Assembly: GCF_900116715.1 (NCBI RefSeq)
Contig: NZ_FPBM01000001.1
Location: 2,784 to 66,783, forward strand
DNA from: Polaromonas sp. YR568
GTDB lineage: Bacteria; Pseudomonadota; Gammaproteobacteria; Burkholderiales; Burkholderiaceae_C
Length of the DNA: 64,000 bases
Direction: 5' to 3'
Shown: positions 8,786 through 17,866 of the stretch, one piece after another
Layout of the letters: every line of letters starts with the position of its first letter
How positions within the stretch are numbered: the stretch's first letter is position 1
Translations under genes and position numbers: made by a program
Notes under the pieces: generated by a model
What the model saw: the letters and a program-made list of their open reading frames with translations, nothing else
The model's database searches: none
Told to the model about the DNA's origin: nothing

Positions 8786-9949
8786 TCAGCGGCCCGGCAA
8801 GAGGCGTAGCAGCTTGCCGTTGCTGTTGTCGGTCAATACATAGAGCAGGCCATCGGGGCCCTGCTTCACGTCGCGGATGCGCTCGCCCACCTCGGTGAGC
8901 AGCTTGTTTTCACTGACCACCTTGCCACTAAAGGGGGCCGAGAGCTCGATCCGGTCGAGGTAACCAAACTTGAGCGAGCCGACAAACAGGTTGCCCTGCC
9001 AGGCTTTGCCGTAGCGCTCACTGGTCAAAAACGCCATGCCTGAGGGCGCAATCGACGGCACCCAGTAATGCAGCGGCTGCTGCATGCCGGCCTTTTCGGT
9101 GATGCCCTCGCCGATCTTGCCGCCGCCGTAGTTTTCGCCGTAGGTGATGACGGGCCAGCCATAGTTGGCGCCGGGCTTGGGCAGGTTGATTTCATCGCCA
9201 CCTTGCGGGCCATGCTCGTGCATCCACAAGGTGCCGTCGGGCGCCAGCGTGGCGCCCTGGGCGTTGCGGTGGCCGTAGCTCCAGATTTCCGGCAGGGCCC
9301 CGGCCCGGCCTACGAATGGGTTGTCTTTGGGCACCGAGCCGTCTTTGTTGATGCGGACGATCTTGCCGTGGTGGTTGTCCAGGTTCTGGGCGTCTTCCTT
9401 GCGCGAAAACCGCTCGCCCAGCACGAGGAAGAGCTTCCCGTCAACGGTGCCCCCGGTCCGGCTTTCAACAATACGGCAGCCAAAATGCAGGTTGCTGGAC
9501 ACCTTGGGCTTCTGGCTGAAGATGACCTTGAGATTCTCCAGCCGGCTGTCGTCGGCGCTCAGGGTGGCGCGTGCCAGCGCCGTGCTGTTGCCGCCCCCGC
9601 TGGCCGCCGGCTCTGAATAGCAAAAGTACACCGTGCGGTTGCGGGCAAAGTCGCTGTCGGCCAGCACATCCAGCAGGCCGCCCTGCCCGCTCGCCGCCAC
9701 CGGTGGCACGCCGGCCAGCGGCGCCGAGGGCTTGGCGCCCGGCGCGATCACCCGCATGCGGCCGGGGCGCTCGGTCACCAGAAAGCGGCCTTCCGGCAAA
9801 AACGCCACGCCCCAGGGGTTTTCAAGGCCAGCGGCCACCGTTTCAGGCCGTACGGCCTGGCTTTGGGCCGGATGGCAGGCTAAAACCGCAAACAAGGCCG
9901 CTATCAAAACAGGAGCTGGCTGCGCTCGTATCCATTGGCTTGGAGGCAT
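8786..9949 (-). CDS. PQQ-dependent aldose sugar dehydrogenase (YliI-like)
   Basis: 387-residue periplasmic protein with a cleavable signal (residues 1-31, ending PAQSQA). It is a soluble six-bladed propeller of the GSDH/YliI family. Visible hallmarks are GLENPWGVAFLPEGRFLVTERPGRM near residue 40, the catalytic-His region MHEHGPQGGDEINLPKPGANYGWP near residue 245, and VGERIRDVKQGPDGLLYVLTDN near the end. These enzymes oxidise aldoses with PQQ bound non-covalently and pass electrons to quinone or dyes. The gene is alone on its strand, converging on ridA with a 10-base gap. Part of its signal-peptide coding stretch resembles a dispersed intergenic repeat (see 9900-9929). Confidence 0.9.
   Translation of the reverse strand: MPPSQWIRAQPAPVLIAALFAVLACHPAQSQAVRPETVAAGLENPWGVAFLPEGRFLVTERPGRMRVIAPGAKPSAPLAGVPPVAASGQGGLLDVLADSDFARNRTVYFCYSEPAASGGGNSTALARATLSADDSRLENLKVIFSQKPKVSSNLHFGCRIVESRTGGTVDGKLFLVLGERFSRKEDAQNLDNHHGKIVRINKDGSVPKDNPFVGRAGALPEIWSYGHRNAQGATLAPDGTLWMHEHGPQGGDEINLPKPGANYGWPVITYGENYGGGKIGEGITEKAGMQQPLHYWVPSIAPSGMAFLTSERYGKAWQGNLFVGSLKFGYLDRIELSAPFSGKVVSENKLLTEVGERIRDVKQGPDGLLYVLTDNSNGKLLRLLPGR
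9900..9929 (+). repeat. Possible truncated copy of dispersed intergenic repeat inside coding DNA
   Basis: The stretch reads GCTATCAAAACAGGAGCTGG followed by CTGCGCTCGT on the plus strand. It matches the pattern GCTAT...TAGCTG.CTGCGCT.GT of the element read on the minus strand at 47161-47207, and more loosely the one at 40466-40518. It overlaps codons 7-17 of the sugar dehydrogenase, within the hydrophobic core of its signal peptide. Similarity by eye only. Confidence 0.35.
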
Positions 9950-10150
9950 ATTGGGTCCCTTAAATTGTGCTGACTGGGCGATTTACGCCGCGTTTAGGCA
10001 CCATTGCATCCGAAAACACCTCTGAAAAGGCGCTTTTTACCGCCCAATTCATATGTAAACATAGCATTCAGATGAAAAGTAAGGGTTTATGCGTACACAA
10101 AACCGTTACAAATCAATGGCTTAAATACGTTATCAAGAACCCACTTGAGG

Positions 10151-10180
10151 TTGACGTAGGACAGATCTGTCAAGTATCCT
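10151..10180 (+). promoter_or_regulatory. Sigma70-like promoter with palindromic spacer, ahead of NlpC/P60 gene
   Basis: A -35-like TTGACG (10151-10156) and -10-like TATCCT (10175-10180) are 18 bases apart. The spacer contains the perfect palindrome ACAGATCTGT (10161-10170). The -10 ends only seven bases before the ATG at 10188 and no ribosome site is visible, so transcription would start at or next to the start codon, giving a leaderless message. The rest of the 238-base gap to the sugar dehydrogenase is AT-richer and holds nothing else I recognise. Confidence 0.45.
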
Positions 10181-10187
10181 AGGCGCC

Positions 10188-10901
10188 ATGCGAAAAATTG
10201 CCCCTGCGCTCATCATTGCCTCTGCGGCCTGGCTGGCAGCGGGCGTGCAGGCGGCTCCCGGTGGTTCCGGCAATTCCAATGACGACATGGACAGATTGCT
10301 GGCCGACAAAGGCCTGCTGACCCAGATCGACCATGTCCGCCAAAGCGTCAGCAACAAGGCTTCCGAGCTGGTCGTCAACGCCATGGGTTTCCTGGGCGTG
10401 CCCTACAAGCGCGGCGGCAACACGGCCGAAACCGGTTTTGACTGCAGCGGCTTTGTACGCGCGATTTATGAGCAAAGCGTCGGCCTCCTGCTGCCGCGCC
10501 GCGCCGAGCAGCAAGCCGCCGCCACCCAGCGCATCGACAAAAACGAACTTCAACCCGGCGACCTGGTGTTTTTCAACACCATGCGCCGCGCCTTCAGCCA
10601 TGTCGGCATTTATGTCGGCGACGGCAAATTCATCCACTCCCCCAAGCCCGGCGCCGAAGTGCGCGTGGAAAGCATGGGCGTGAGCTACTGGCAGCGCCGC
10701 TTTGACGGCGCCCGCCGCGTCACCCCGCAAGGCAGCGCCCCGCAAGACACGGCCGCGCAGCGCACTGCCGCATTCCAGGCTTCGGCCCAACCAGTTACCC
10801 AGCCCGCCGCAGATCTGCAGGCGGCGAATGCTGCAGCGCCCCAGATGACGGCGGCGCAGCAAATGCAGCAAGTACTCCAGCAAGAGCAATTCCGGCGCTA
10901 A
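10188..10901 (+). CDS. C40 family NlpC/P60 peptidoglycan hydrolase
   Basis: 237-residue secreted cell-wall endopeptidase. The signal peptide covers residues 1-22 (MRKIAPALIIASAAWLAAGVQA). The NlpC/P60 catalytic domain spans about residues 50-175: nucleophile Cys in TGFDCSGFVRAIYEQ, the catalytic His in AFSHVGIYVGDGKF, and the third polar residue His in FIHSP. The last 60 residues are Gln/Ala-rich low complexity. Such enzymes cut between D-Glu and the diamino acid of stem peptides during growth or division. The gene is monocistronic, preceded by a possible leaderless promoter and closed by a terminator that overlaps its stop codon. Confidence 0.9.
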   Translation: MRKIAPALIIASAAWLAAGVQAAPGGSGNSNDDMDRLLADKGLLTQIDHVRQSVSNKASELVVNAMGFLGVPYKRGGNTAETGFDCSGFVRAIYEQSVGLLLPRRAEQQAAATQRIDKNELQPGDLVFFNTMRRAFSHVGIYVGDGKFIHSPKPGAEVRVESMGVSYWQRRFDGARRVTPQGSAPQDTAAQRTAAFQASAQPVTQPAADLQAANAAAPQMTAAQQMQQVLQQEQFRR

Positions 10902-10913
10902 GCCGGTTTTTTT
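10892..10913 (+). terminator. Rho-independent terminator of NlpC/P60 gene
   Basis: CCGGC-GCTAA-GCCGG hairpin (10892-10906) followed by seven Ts (10907-10913). The stop codon TAA is in the loop. Confidence 0.8.
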
Positions 10914-10952
10914 ACGCCCTTCTGCTGCGCCCTCCCCGGGCCTTCCCTGTCT

Positions 10953-13900
10953 TTATTCCTTCTCGCGCTCGTTTTTGGGCGACATATCCAGCTCCACCGC
11001 CTGGCCGTTATCGATGGCTTCGCCGGCGCTTGAAGGCGAGCTTCGGACCATGAGCGGCTCACCTTCAGCCGTCAGCGTGCCGGCCTGAGCCAGCTGAAGC
11101 ACAGTTCCGTCAGCCGACGCACCCTCTGCCAGACTGTTGCCGGACGGGATCACCCGGTTGTTCTCTGCGTTCGAAGACAGCTGCTGGTTGCCTTGAGGCC
11201 TGCCGTTCACGTTGACCAGGCCGCCGCCTGAATTGGTCACCTGCCCGAAGTTGCCGCTGACCGTGCCGCTGGCGGCGTTCAGCGTCACCTGGGAGGACGA
11301 GCCGGACAGCTGGGCATCACCCACTGCCGACACCGCCACCACGGGCGCCACGACATTGGCCACCACTGAGTCGCCGGCCAGCGAGGCGGAGCCCGAGGCC
11401 ACCACCACCACATTCACATCGCCCTGCGCCTGCACAATCACATTGGCGCCGCTGATGCTGCCGCTGATATCGCCGGTGCTGCTGCTGACCTGCACATTGC
11501 CCTGGCTGACGGTCGTGCCCGTCACATCGCCGACGGCGGCCACTGCCACTTCGCTGGCCGTCACATTGGCTGAAACATCGCCGCCACTAGTGACCTGCAC
11601 GGCGCCCAGGCTGATGGTGGAGCCGCTGACGTCGCCGCCGGCATTCAGGGTGTTGGTGGCGCTGGCGTCTTGCCCGCGCAGGGTGTGGTTGCTCAAGGCC
11701 ACATTGCCCAGGGCATCAATGCCATAGCCCTTGACCCACAGTGTGCTGGCCAGGCTGAACGCGTTGGACACCACCGCGAACTGGCCGAGCGCGCTGGCCT
11801 CGGTGCCGCCCGACACCATGTGCACATTGCCGCGGCTGGCGCCGGTGCCGGCTACCAGGCTCAGCGCGCGTGCCACGCCGCCGCCGTTCTGGATGTCGCC
11901 ATTAAGCGTGATGTCTGCGCCCTGGGTGGCCAGCGTGGTGTCGCCCAGCAGGCTGACCGGCGCATCGAAGACAATGCCGCCCGCACCGCTGGCCGTTACC
12001 GTGCCGCTGATGCCGGAGCCGCTGGCGCCGCTGCCCAGCGCCAGGCTGCGCAAGGTAGAGCCGCTGAAGTACAGGTTGTAGGGGTTGTTCACCACCACGT
12101 CTTCGGCAAAGGTGCCACCGGCCACACGGATATTGGCGCCGCTGCCGGCCTGGCCCAGCGTGTTGCCGACAGACATGGCCTGCGTGCCGCCGCCCAGCAG
12201 GCTGCCTATGCCCACAAAAAAGTCCTGCGTGGCCTGGGCGCCGTTCCAGCCCTGCACATAGCTGGAGGCCGAGCTGCCTACGTTGACGGCGAAGTCAAAC
12301 GCGTTTTGCTGCGAAGCCTGCAGCCAGGTGTACTGGTTGTTGCCACCCGCCGTGCTGGCGTTGCGCACGGCGAAATCAAAGCCCGCGATGCTCAGCGCGC
12401 CGAAGTCGCGGCTGGCCGACTCGTCCTGCATGTAAACGGGGTTGCGCTCGGTGAAGCTGTTGTTGCCCGCCACCGTGATGTTGCTCACCTGCTGGTTGTA
12501 GAAGCGGTTGGACTGATAAAGCGCCAGGCCGCCCCAGGCGTTGTTGCGGGTGGCCGAGTTGGTGATGGTCACGTTGGCACTGTCGGTCAGCTGAATGCCG
12601 GCGCCTTGCGTTGTGCCGGCATCGTTGCCCACCGGCGCACCGTCGGCTGTGACATGGTCGATCACCGCGCCGTCCACGCCGTTCAAATCCAGCTCCGCCC
12701 GGCCCGCGCCGCGGCTGGTGACGTTGCTGATAGAGAAGTTATGCAGCCGCGCCGACGCGCCGCCTACCGGCGCGACCTTGATGCCGTAAGCGGTGGCCAC
12801 GTTGGCGCTCGGGCCGTACAGCGTGAAGTCCCTGAGCGACACATCGTCAGCCGTGACGTTGATGCCGTAACCGTTCACGCCGCGCGCATCGATGATGGTG
12901 GCGCCCTGCCCCGCGCCGGCCAGCGTCAGCGCCTTGTTGACCTTGAGCGTGGTGGGCTGCACATAGCTTCCGCCGGCAACGTTCACCGTGCCGCCCGTGA
13001 CTACGGCGTCCACACCGGCCTGAATCGTCGCCAGCGGCGTCAGCAGGCTGCCCTGCGCGCCGCCGGAACCTGTGGTGGCCACGTTCACGTGGGTGCGGTT
13101 GGACGAGGTATAGCCCTGGTCCTGCACAGACCAGCCGCCGTTGCCGGCGCTCAGCGCCAGCAGCGCCTGCTGCCAGGTCAGAGTCGGCGCGGCGGCAATC
13201 GGGTTGCTGTGGATGCTGGAGCCGTCCCAGTAGCCGTTCAGGTGCAGGTTCACGCCCCATTCATTGCCCGCCGGGCCCTGGCTGTTGCCTGCAATGGCAA
13301 TGCCGTTGCCATCGGTGTATTGCACCGAGATGGCGCTCTTGGTGTTTTCAATGCGGTTGCCCGTCACGCTGCCGGTGTTGCGCCCATCGATCAGGATGCC
13401 GTTGCGCACGTCGTGAATGTTGTTGTTGCTGATGGTGAAACCGGTGACGCCGTTGGCCACCGCGATCCCGCGGGTAATGCCAGAACCCCAGGCGTAGCTG
13501 GTGTAAGGCTGGTTGACCGGGCCGGCGATCTCCATTCCCGTGACCGTCACATTGTTGGCTGTGATGCTGATGCCGTTAAGCTGGCCCGCCGTATCAGGCA
13601 CCACAATCTTCGCGCCCGCCAGGCCCGTCAGCGTCATGTTGGCCTTGTTCAGCGCCACCTGCTCGGTGTAGTTGCCGGCGTGCACATCCACCGCCGCGCC
13701 CGCGCCGGGGCTGCCTGTCTTGGCGATGTTCACCGCGTCCTGGATGCGCGCGCCGCTGTACACATCGACCTGGCTGGCATTGCCGCTGACATTGGGCGCC
13801 TGCAGCGCCGACTTGAGCACCACGGTGTGGCCGTTCACCACAATGGCGTTGCTGGCCTGCTGCACGCCTTCCAGGTTGATCACGCCCGACAGCAGGTTGG

Positions 13901-14681
13901 CGGCATCGCCGACGGCCAGGCGCAAGGTGGCGCCGTCCAGGCTGGCGCCCGCGGCGTTGGAAACACTGGTGCCTGTGGCGCCCGTGGGAACGGCAAATTC
14001 ATAGAGCCCGCCGTTAAGCGATACCGTGGCGGCCGTGCTGCCCGCCAGCGCGATGGTGCCACCTGTGGCCGTGATGCTGCCCTGGTTGGTGACCGACGGC
14101 GCCACCAGCGCCACCAGCCCGGCGCCTTGCGCGGTGATGCTGCCCTGATTGGTGATGCTGCCTGCGGCGCCGGTGATCTGCGCGCCGCCGGTGTTGATGA
14201 AGTTGTTCACATCAATGTTGCCGGTGGTCGCGATCAGCGAGCCCACATTCACGGTGGCGCCCTGGCCGAACATCACGCCGTTCGGGTTCATCAGCATGAC
14301 GGTGCCGGGCGCGGTGAGGCTGCCCAGGATTTGCGAAGGGTTGGCATCGCCCGTCACCCGGTTGAGCATGGCCGACGCCGCGCTGGGCTGCAGGATTTGC
14401 ACTGCCTTGCCCGCATCGATATTGAACGACGCCCAGTCGACCACGGCCCGCGCGCTCGTCTGGTTGATGGTCAGCTGGTTGCCGGACACGGAGCCCGACG
14501 CCGTACCCGAGAACACCGTGCCGTTTTGCGGCAGCCCGGCGCCGCCGGCGATGTCTATGCTCCAGCCGGCCGGGGAAAACAGCAGCGCTGCCGCGGCGGG
14601 CAGTGCTTTCAGCGCGAAAGATTTCCGGCGCGAGCGCGGAATGCCAAAGCAGGAAGCCGGGGGGTAAGAATCGGTTTGCAT
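10953..14681 (-). CDS. Two-partner secretion exoprotein (TpsA) with beta-helix passenger
   Basis: 1242-residue secreted adhesin-like protein. A long signal sequence (about 1-40, ending SPAGWS) is followed by a TPS/filamentous haemagglutinin N-terminal domain (about 45-270) with QTSARAVVDWASFNID, MLNRVTGDANPSQILGSL and the signature LMNPNGVMFGQG near residue 130. The passenger is unusual: residues 300-760 hold two blocks of pectin-lyase-like right-handed beta-helix (NNNIHDVRNGILIDG; TITNSATRNNAWGGLALYQ), then Gly/Ser/Val-rich haemagglutinin-type repeats, and a hydrophilic tail ending EREKE. The start has a good ribosome site (AGAGGTG). It lies 84 bases after the tpsB gene, its dedicated outer-membrane exporter. 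Role likely adhesion or biofilm; the beta-helix blocks could bind or cleave polysaccharide, but no catalytic residues can be assigned. Confidence 0.85.
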   Translation of the reverse strand: MQTDSYPPASCFGIPRSRRKSFALKALPAAAALLFSPAGWSIDIAGGAGLPQNGTVFSGTASGSVSGNQLTINQTSARAVVDWASFNIDAGKAVQILQPSAASAMLNRVTGDANPSQILGSLTAPGTVMLMNPNGVMFGQGATVNVGSLIATTGNIDVNNFINTGGAQITGAAGSITNQGSITAQGAGLVALVAPSVTNQGSITATGGTIALAGSTAATVSLNGGLYEFAVPTGATGTSVSNAAGASLDGATLRLAVGDAANLLSGVINLEGVQQASNAIVVNGHTVVLKSALQAPNVSGNASQVDVYSGARIQDAVNIAKTGSPGAGAAVDVHAGNYTEQVALNKANMTLTGLAGAKIVVPDTAGQLNGISITANNVTVTGMEIAGPVNQPYTSYAWGSGITRGIAVANGVTGFTISNNNIHDVRNGILIDGRNTGSVTGNRIENTKSAISVQYTDGNGIAIAGNSQGPAGNEWGVNLHLNGYWDGSSIHSNPIAAAPTLTWQQALLALSAGNGGWSVQDQGYTSSNRTHVNVATTGSGGAQGSLLTPLATIQAGVDAVVTGGTVNVAGGSYVQPTTLKVNKALTLAGAGQGATIIDARGVNGYGINVTADDVSLRDFTLYGPSANVATAYGIKVAPVGGASARLHNFSISNVTSRGAGRAELDLNGVDGAVIDHVTADGAPVGNDAGTTQGAGIQLTDSANVTITNSATRNNAWGGLALYQSNRFYNQQVSNITVAGNNSFTERNPVYMQDESASRDFGALSIAGFDFAVRNASTAGGNNQYTWLQASQQNAFDFAVNVGSSASSYVQGWNGAQATQDFFVGIGSLLGGGTQAMSVGNTLGQAGSGANIRVAGGTFAEDVVVNNPYNLYFSGSTLRSLALGSGASGSGISGTVTASGAGGIVFDAPVSLLGDTTLATQGADITLNGDIQNGGGVARALSLVAGTGASRGNVHMVSGGTEASALGQFAVVSNAFSLASTLWVKGYGIDALGNVALSNHTLRGQDASATNTLNAGGDVSGSTISLGAVQVTSGGDVSANVTASEVAVAAVGDVTGTTVSQGNVQVSSSTGDISGSISGANVIVQAQGDVNVVVVASGSASLAGDSVVANVVAPVVAVSAVGDAQLSGSSSQVTLNAASGTVSGNFGQVTNSGGGLVNVNGRPQGNQQLSSNAENNRVIPSGNSLAEGASADGTVLQLAQAGTLTAEGEPLMVRSSPSSAGEAIDNGQAVELDMSPKNEREKE

Positions 14682-14765
14682 GGAACACCTCTTGAATGCA
14701 AAAAGGCCAATGACAGGGAATGGATCAATATGGAATGAGTCAATATGAAATGAATCACCGCAATT

Positions 14766-16475
14766 TCAGAACCGCACAAGCAGTGAGCCCATGAGGCGGG
14801 GGTCTTTGCCCTGCCCCTGCGCCTGGTAGCTCGCAATGGACTTGGTCAGCGGCCACGCCGCCTCGATCGCGGCCACCACATTTCTTTCAAAGAAAAGGCG
14901 CAAACCCAGGCCGGCGGACGCCAGGCTCTGGCTTGAAGGCGTGCCGGGCGTGACGCTGCCCACCTTCCACACCTTGCCGATGTCGTAAAAACCAAAGGCC
15001 TGCCAGGATCGGATACCCGGCGTGCTGGAGGCGCCGACATAACGCGGCTCAATACGAAACGCCAGCGCGCGTTCACCCACCATTTCGGCTGGCTCATAGG
15101 CCCGCCCAAACCGGCGCCCGCCCAGTGCGTACTGCTCTGACGAAAGCAGCGGCGTATTGGCCCACTGGCCACCGGCGCCCACGGTGAGGGAAACATTCGG
15201 GCTAACGAATTGCGAGCGCTCGTAGTCGAAAGACAGCTTGTTGAACACACCCTTGGCGCCGGCCCGGCTCTTGAGCAGGTCGGACTCCTTCGTGCCTCCC
15301 AGGCCCTGGCTGAAATCCACGTCCAGGGAGTTCTGCCCGTCCAGGCGGTCCAGCACGCGCCAGCTGATGCCTACGCGCAGCGCACGAATGCGGTCTTCAA
15401 TCACGCGGGTGCCCAGCACGTTGGTGTGCACATCCGAGTGGTCATACACCGCGCGCGCAATCACGCTTTCATTGCGGGTTCTCAGCAAGGGGTAAGAAGC
15501 CGACAGCGACACCGTGTCCGCATCACCGCGCACGTCAAAGGGCGCGAGCACATCGCCCGGCTGTGTGCGCGCCCGCGAGACGGAAGCAGACAGCTTGAGC
15601 CCCTCCGTCGTCACGACCTGGCTGTAAGAGAGCTGCGCATACGACATTTCGGAGTTGCCCGTGCCAACGCCGACAAAACGCCACTGGTCGTTCACGCCCA
15701 GCAACTGGTTGCCGGTCACGGCCACCGTCACCTGCCCCGGCCCGAGGTATTTGGAGCCGTAATTGTCGATGGCGGCAAAGCCCTCCACCCGCTTGATGCT
15801 GGCCACCAGCGTGAGATCGGCCGCGCCCGGGGTTTTTGATGGAGACAGCACGCTGCGCAACTCGACGCCGGGCAGGTCGTTGGCCAGCAGCAGGTAGTGC
15901 TCCAGCACGGCACCCTTGATGGGCCGCGATGCCGTGATGCGCTCACCGATCAGCGCCAGCTTTTGCGCAATGCGCGGGTTGACGCCCTCTGCCGTCTGGA
16001 CATTGACGCGCTCGATATAGCCTTCAATCACGCGCAAGGTAAGCGTGCCATCAGACAGCGATTGCGGCGGCACCACTACCAGGGAAAGGATGTAGCCCGC
16101 GTTGCGGTACATCGCGGTGAGCGATGACGCGAGCTCGAGGATGTCGTTGCCCGTGATCTCACGCCCGGTGTAGGTGTCGGCGCGTGCCTGCAGCACATTG
16201 CCCGGCAGCACGGTGGCGCTTTCGATGTGAATGCGCTGCAGCGTGACGCGGATGGACTTGAGCGAGTCGGGCATGGCCTCGACCGGTTCGCTGCGCAGTT
16301 GCGCGGGCGGCGGCGCCGGTGTTGCCTCGGGCTGGAAATCAAAACGTTCGCGAAGCCGGCCGGGGTCAATCGTGGGCGGCGGCTGTTGTGCCAGAGACAC
16401 GGCTGGCGCGGCCAAAAGCACGCCCAGGGCATAAAGAAGAACTTGGTGTATGCCAACACCATCGGTACGCTTCAT
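14766..16475 (-). CDS. ShlB/FhaC/HecB family two-partner transporter (TpsB)
   Basis: 569-residue outer-membrane exporter for the adjacent TpsA. The signal peptide (1-29, ending VSLAQ) is followed by a Pro-rich linker, POTRA1 (about 75-155: IRVTLQRIHIESATVLPGN, ITGNDILELASSLTAMYRNA), POTRA2 (about 155-230, with the short link VIEGYIERV), and a 16-strand barrel ending in the terminal Phe (LLVRF). The VRGF-like signature in the barrel loop appears as ALGGRRFGRAY. An upstream ATG at 16520 is in frame, but the ATG at 16475 has the Shine-Dalgarno GAGGA seven bases away and the signal peptide begins there. First gene of the tpsB-tpsA operon. Confidence 0.9.
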   Translation of the reverse strand: MKRTDGVGIHQVLLYALGVLLAAPAVSLAQQPPPTIDPGRLRERFDFQPEATPAPPPAQLRSEPVEAMPDSLKSIRVTLQRIHIESATVLPGNVLQARADTYTGREITGNDILELASSLTAMYRNAGYILSLVVVPPQSLSDGTLTLRVIEGYIERVNVQTAEGVNPRIAQKLALIGERITASRPIKGAVLEHYLLLANDLPGVELRSVLSPSKTPGAADLTLVASIKRVEGFAAIDNYGSKYLGPGQVTVAVTGNQLLGVNDQWRFVGVGTGNSEMSYAQLSYSQVVTTEGLKLSASVSRARTQPGDVLAPFDVRGDADTVSLSASYPLLRTRNESVIARAVYDHSDVHTNVLGTRVIEDRIRALRVGISWRVLDRLDGQNSLDVDFSQGLGGTKESDLLKSRAGAKGVFNKLSFDYERSQFVSPNVSLTVGAGGQWANTPLLSSEQYALGGRRFGRAYEPAEMVGERALAFRIEPRYVGASSTPGIRSWQAFGFYDIGKVWKVGSVTPGTPSSQSLASAGLGLRLFFERNVVAAIEAAWPLTKSIASYQAQGQGKDPRLMGSLLVRF

Positions 16476-16957
16476 TGTCCATCCTCGCGGAAAATCCTGA
16501 TTCAAGGCTCCCTGACACACCCAGGCCGACTATCTCGGCTCTATTTTTCGTGAATTAAGTCACAGTAACCAATTGTGAAACTTGATACAAGCCTGGAAAA
16601 AGTGATTAATTGCCGGTCACTTGTGTCATAGTGTTTCGCGATTTTTTTAGTGAGTCCTTGCGGCCTACTTTTAGGATCCATGAATCGGACCGAATTGCTA
16701 CCTCCGGCTTATTAGCGATGCGCAAATCGCCTGATTGAGCGACCTACATGTTTCAAAATGTTTCCTGCCCTTTTGTAAAGTTTTTGACCCTGACTGCCAT
16801 CGAACAACGGTAATGACCGGCCCGATGCGCACCGGGCGCATCGAGAATTGCAAGGCCCGAAGCAGGCTGCGTACGCTGCCCTCACCCATTTCCGGGGGCC
16901 CGTTGCGGGGCATGCGTTATAAGCGGCAAAGCAAAAACAAAAATCAGGACACGCCCC
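16476..16957. other. Intergenic region between tpsB and the glycosyltransferase gene
   Basis: 482 bases with no convincing gene, the left half clearly AT-richer than the flanks. It must carry the divergent promoters of tpsB (minus) and the glycosyltransferase (plus). Visible structure: a 6-bp inverted repeat AAGTGA (16600-16605)/TCACTT (16617-16622) and a GCGAT-GCGCAA-ATCGC hairpin near 16716-16731. I could not assign a -35/-10 pair with confidence. Confidence 0.6.
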
Positions 16958-17866
16958 GTGAAGGTTCACGTCTATACCGATATCGACACCCTGTTCGGCC
17001 GTGCCTCGCGCGTGTGGATGGACATGCTGCTGGACACTGGGCATGAGGTTGAATTCATCGACCTGGGCACCAACACCGATGCGCCCTTGCCCAATGTGGG
17101 CGCCGCCGACATCAATGTGCTGATTGCCGGCATCTACGCACTCCCCCGCTTTGCAAAGCATGGGCTGCCGAGGCACGGCAAGCATGTGCTCTGGATGTTT
17201 GACCCGCTCACCAAAAACGAAGCCTCGGTGCACCGCCACAAGGCCAGCCTGTTTGATGCGCTTGCGCCCCAGTTGCACGCGGTCATGGCCATGGATACGT
17301 CCATCGCTCGCTATGTGGCGGCGCATTTCCCCGCGCTTGCCGTCTTCCACCTGCCCTATCTGGTGGACGGCAAACACGTGCGGGCGCCGCTGGCTGAAGC
17401 ACAGCGAAGCAGAAACATCATCATGCTGGGCGGAGACACCCCGCGCAGGCGCGAAGCCGAGAAACACTTTCTCGCTTCCAGCGCCCCGCTGGAGGTCGAG
17501 TTCATCTGGAGCGGCATGTGGGGCGCGGCCCGCGATGCCTGCCGCGCCGGCTCGCGCATCAGCCTGAGCATTCATGCCGATGCGGAGCACACCTACTTCG
17601 ACCAGTTCCGGGCTTTTGAAACCTGGGCCTCGGGTACAGCAGTCGTCTCCGACCACTTCGAAGGCTGGGCAGATTTCGGCATCGAGCCCGGCGTGCACCT
17701 GGCGATGGCCGCCCCGCAAGACATGCCGTCGGTATGCGCGGAGCTGCTGGCCGACGTGCTGCGGCGCGAAGCCATGGTGCAGGCTTCGCAGCAGTTGTTG
17801 CGTGAACGGTTTTCACCGGCCGTGTGGCAGGGCCGCATGCTTGCCATGCTCGAAAGCGTCGCCTGA
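16958..17866 (+). CDS. CgeB-like family 1 glycosyltransferase
   Basis: 302-residue cytoplasmic protein beginning at a GTG. It resembles the spore-maturation CgeB/glycosyltransferase GT-B group: an N-terminal Rossmann-like half (MKVHVYTDIDTLFG, VNVLIAGIYALP) and a C-terminal half with ISLSIHADAEHTYFDQFRAFE, then the nucleotide-sugar-binding-type segment TWASGTAVVSDHFEGWADFGIEPGVHL and a terminal helix RERFSPAVWQGRML, as in capsule or glycoprotein glycosyltransferases. Substrates are unknown. The 3' end overlaps the next gene by 43 bases if that gene begins at its GTG, so the two are probably co-transcribed although unrelated in known function. Confidence 0.7.
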   Translation: MKVHVYTDIDTLFGRASRVWMDMLLDTGHEVEFIDLGTNTDAPLPNVGAADINVLIAGIYALPRFAKHGLPRHGKHVLWMFDPLTKNEASVHRHKASLFDALAPQLHAVMAMDTSIARYVAAHFPALAVFHLPYLVDGKHVRAPLAEAQRSRNIIMLGGDTPRRREAEKHFLASSAPLEVEFIWSGMWGAARDACRAGSRISLSIHADAEHTYFDQFRAFETWASGTAVVSDHFEGWADFGIEPGVHLAMAAPQDMPSVCAELLADVLRREAMVQASQQLLRERFSPAVWQGRMLAMLESVA

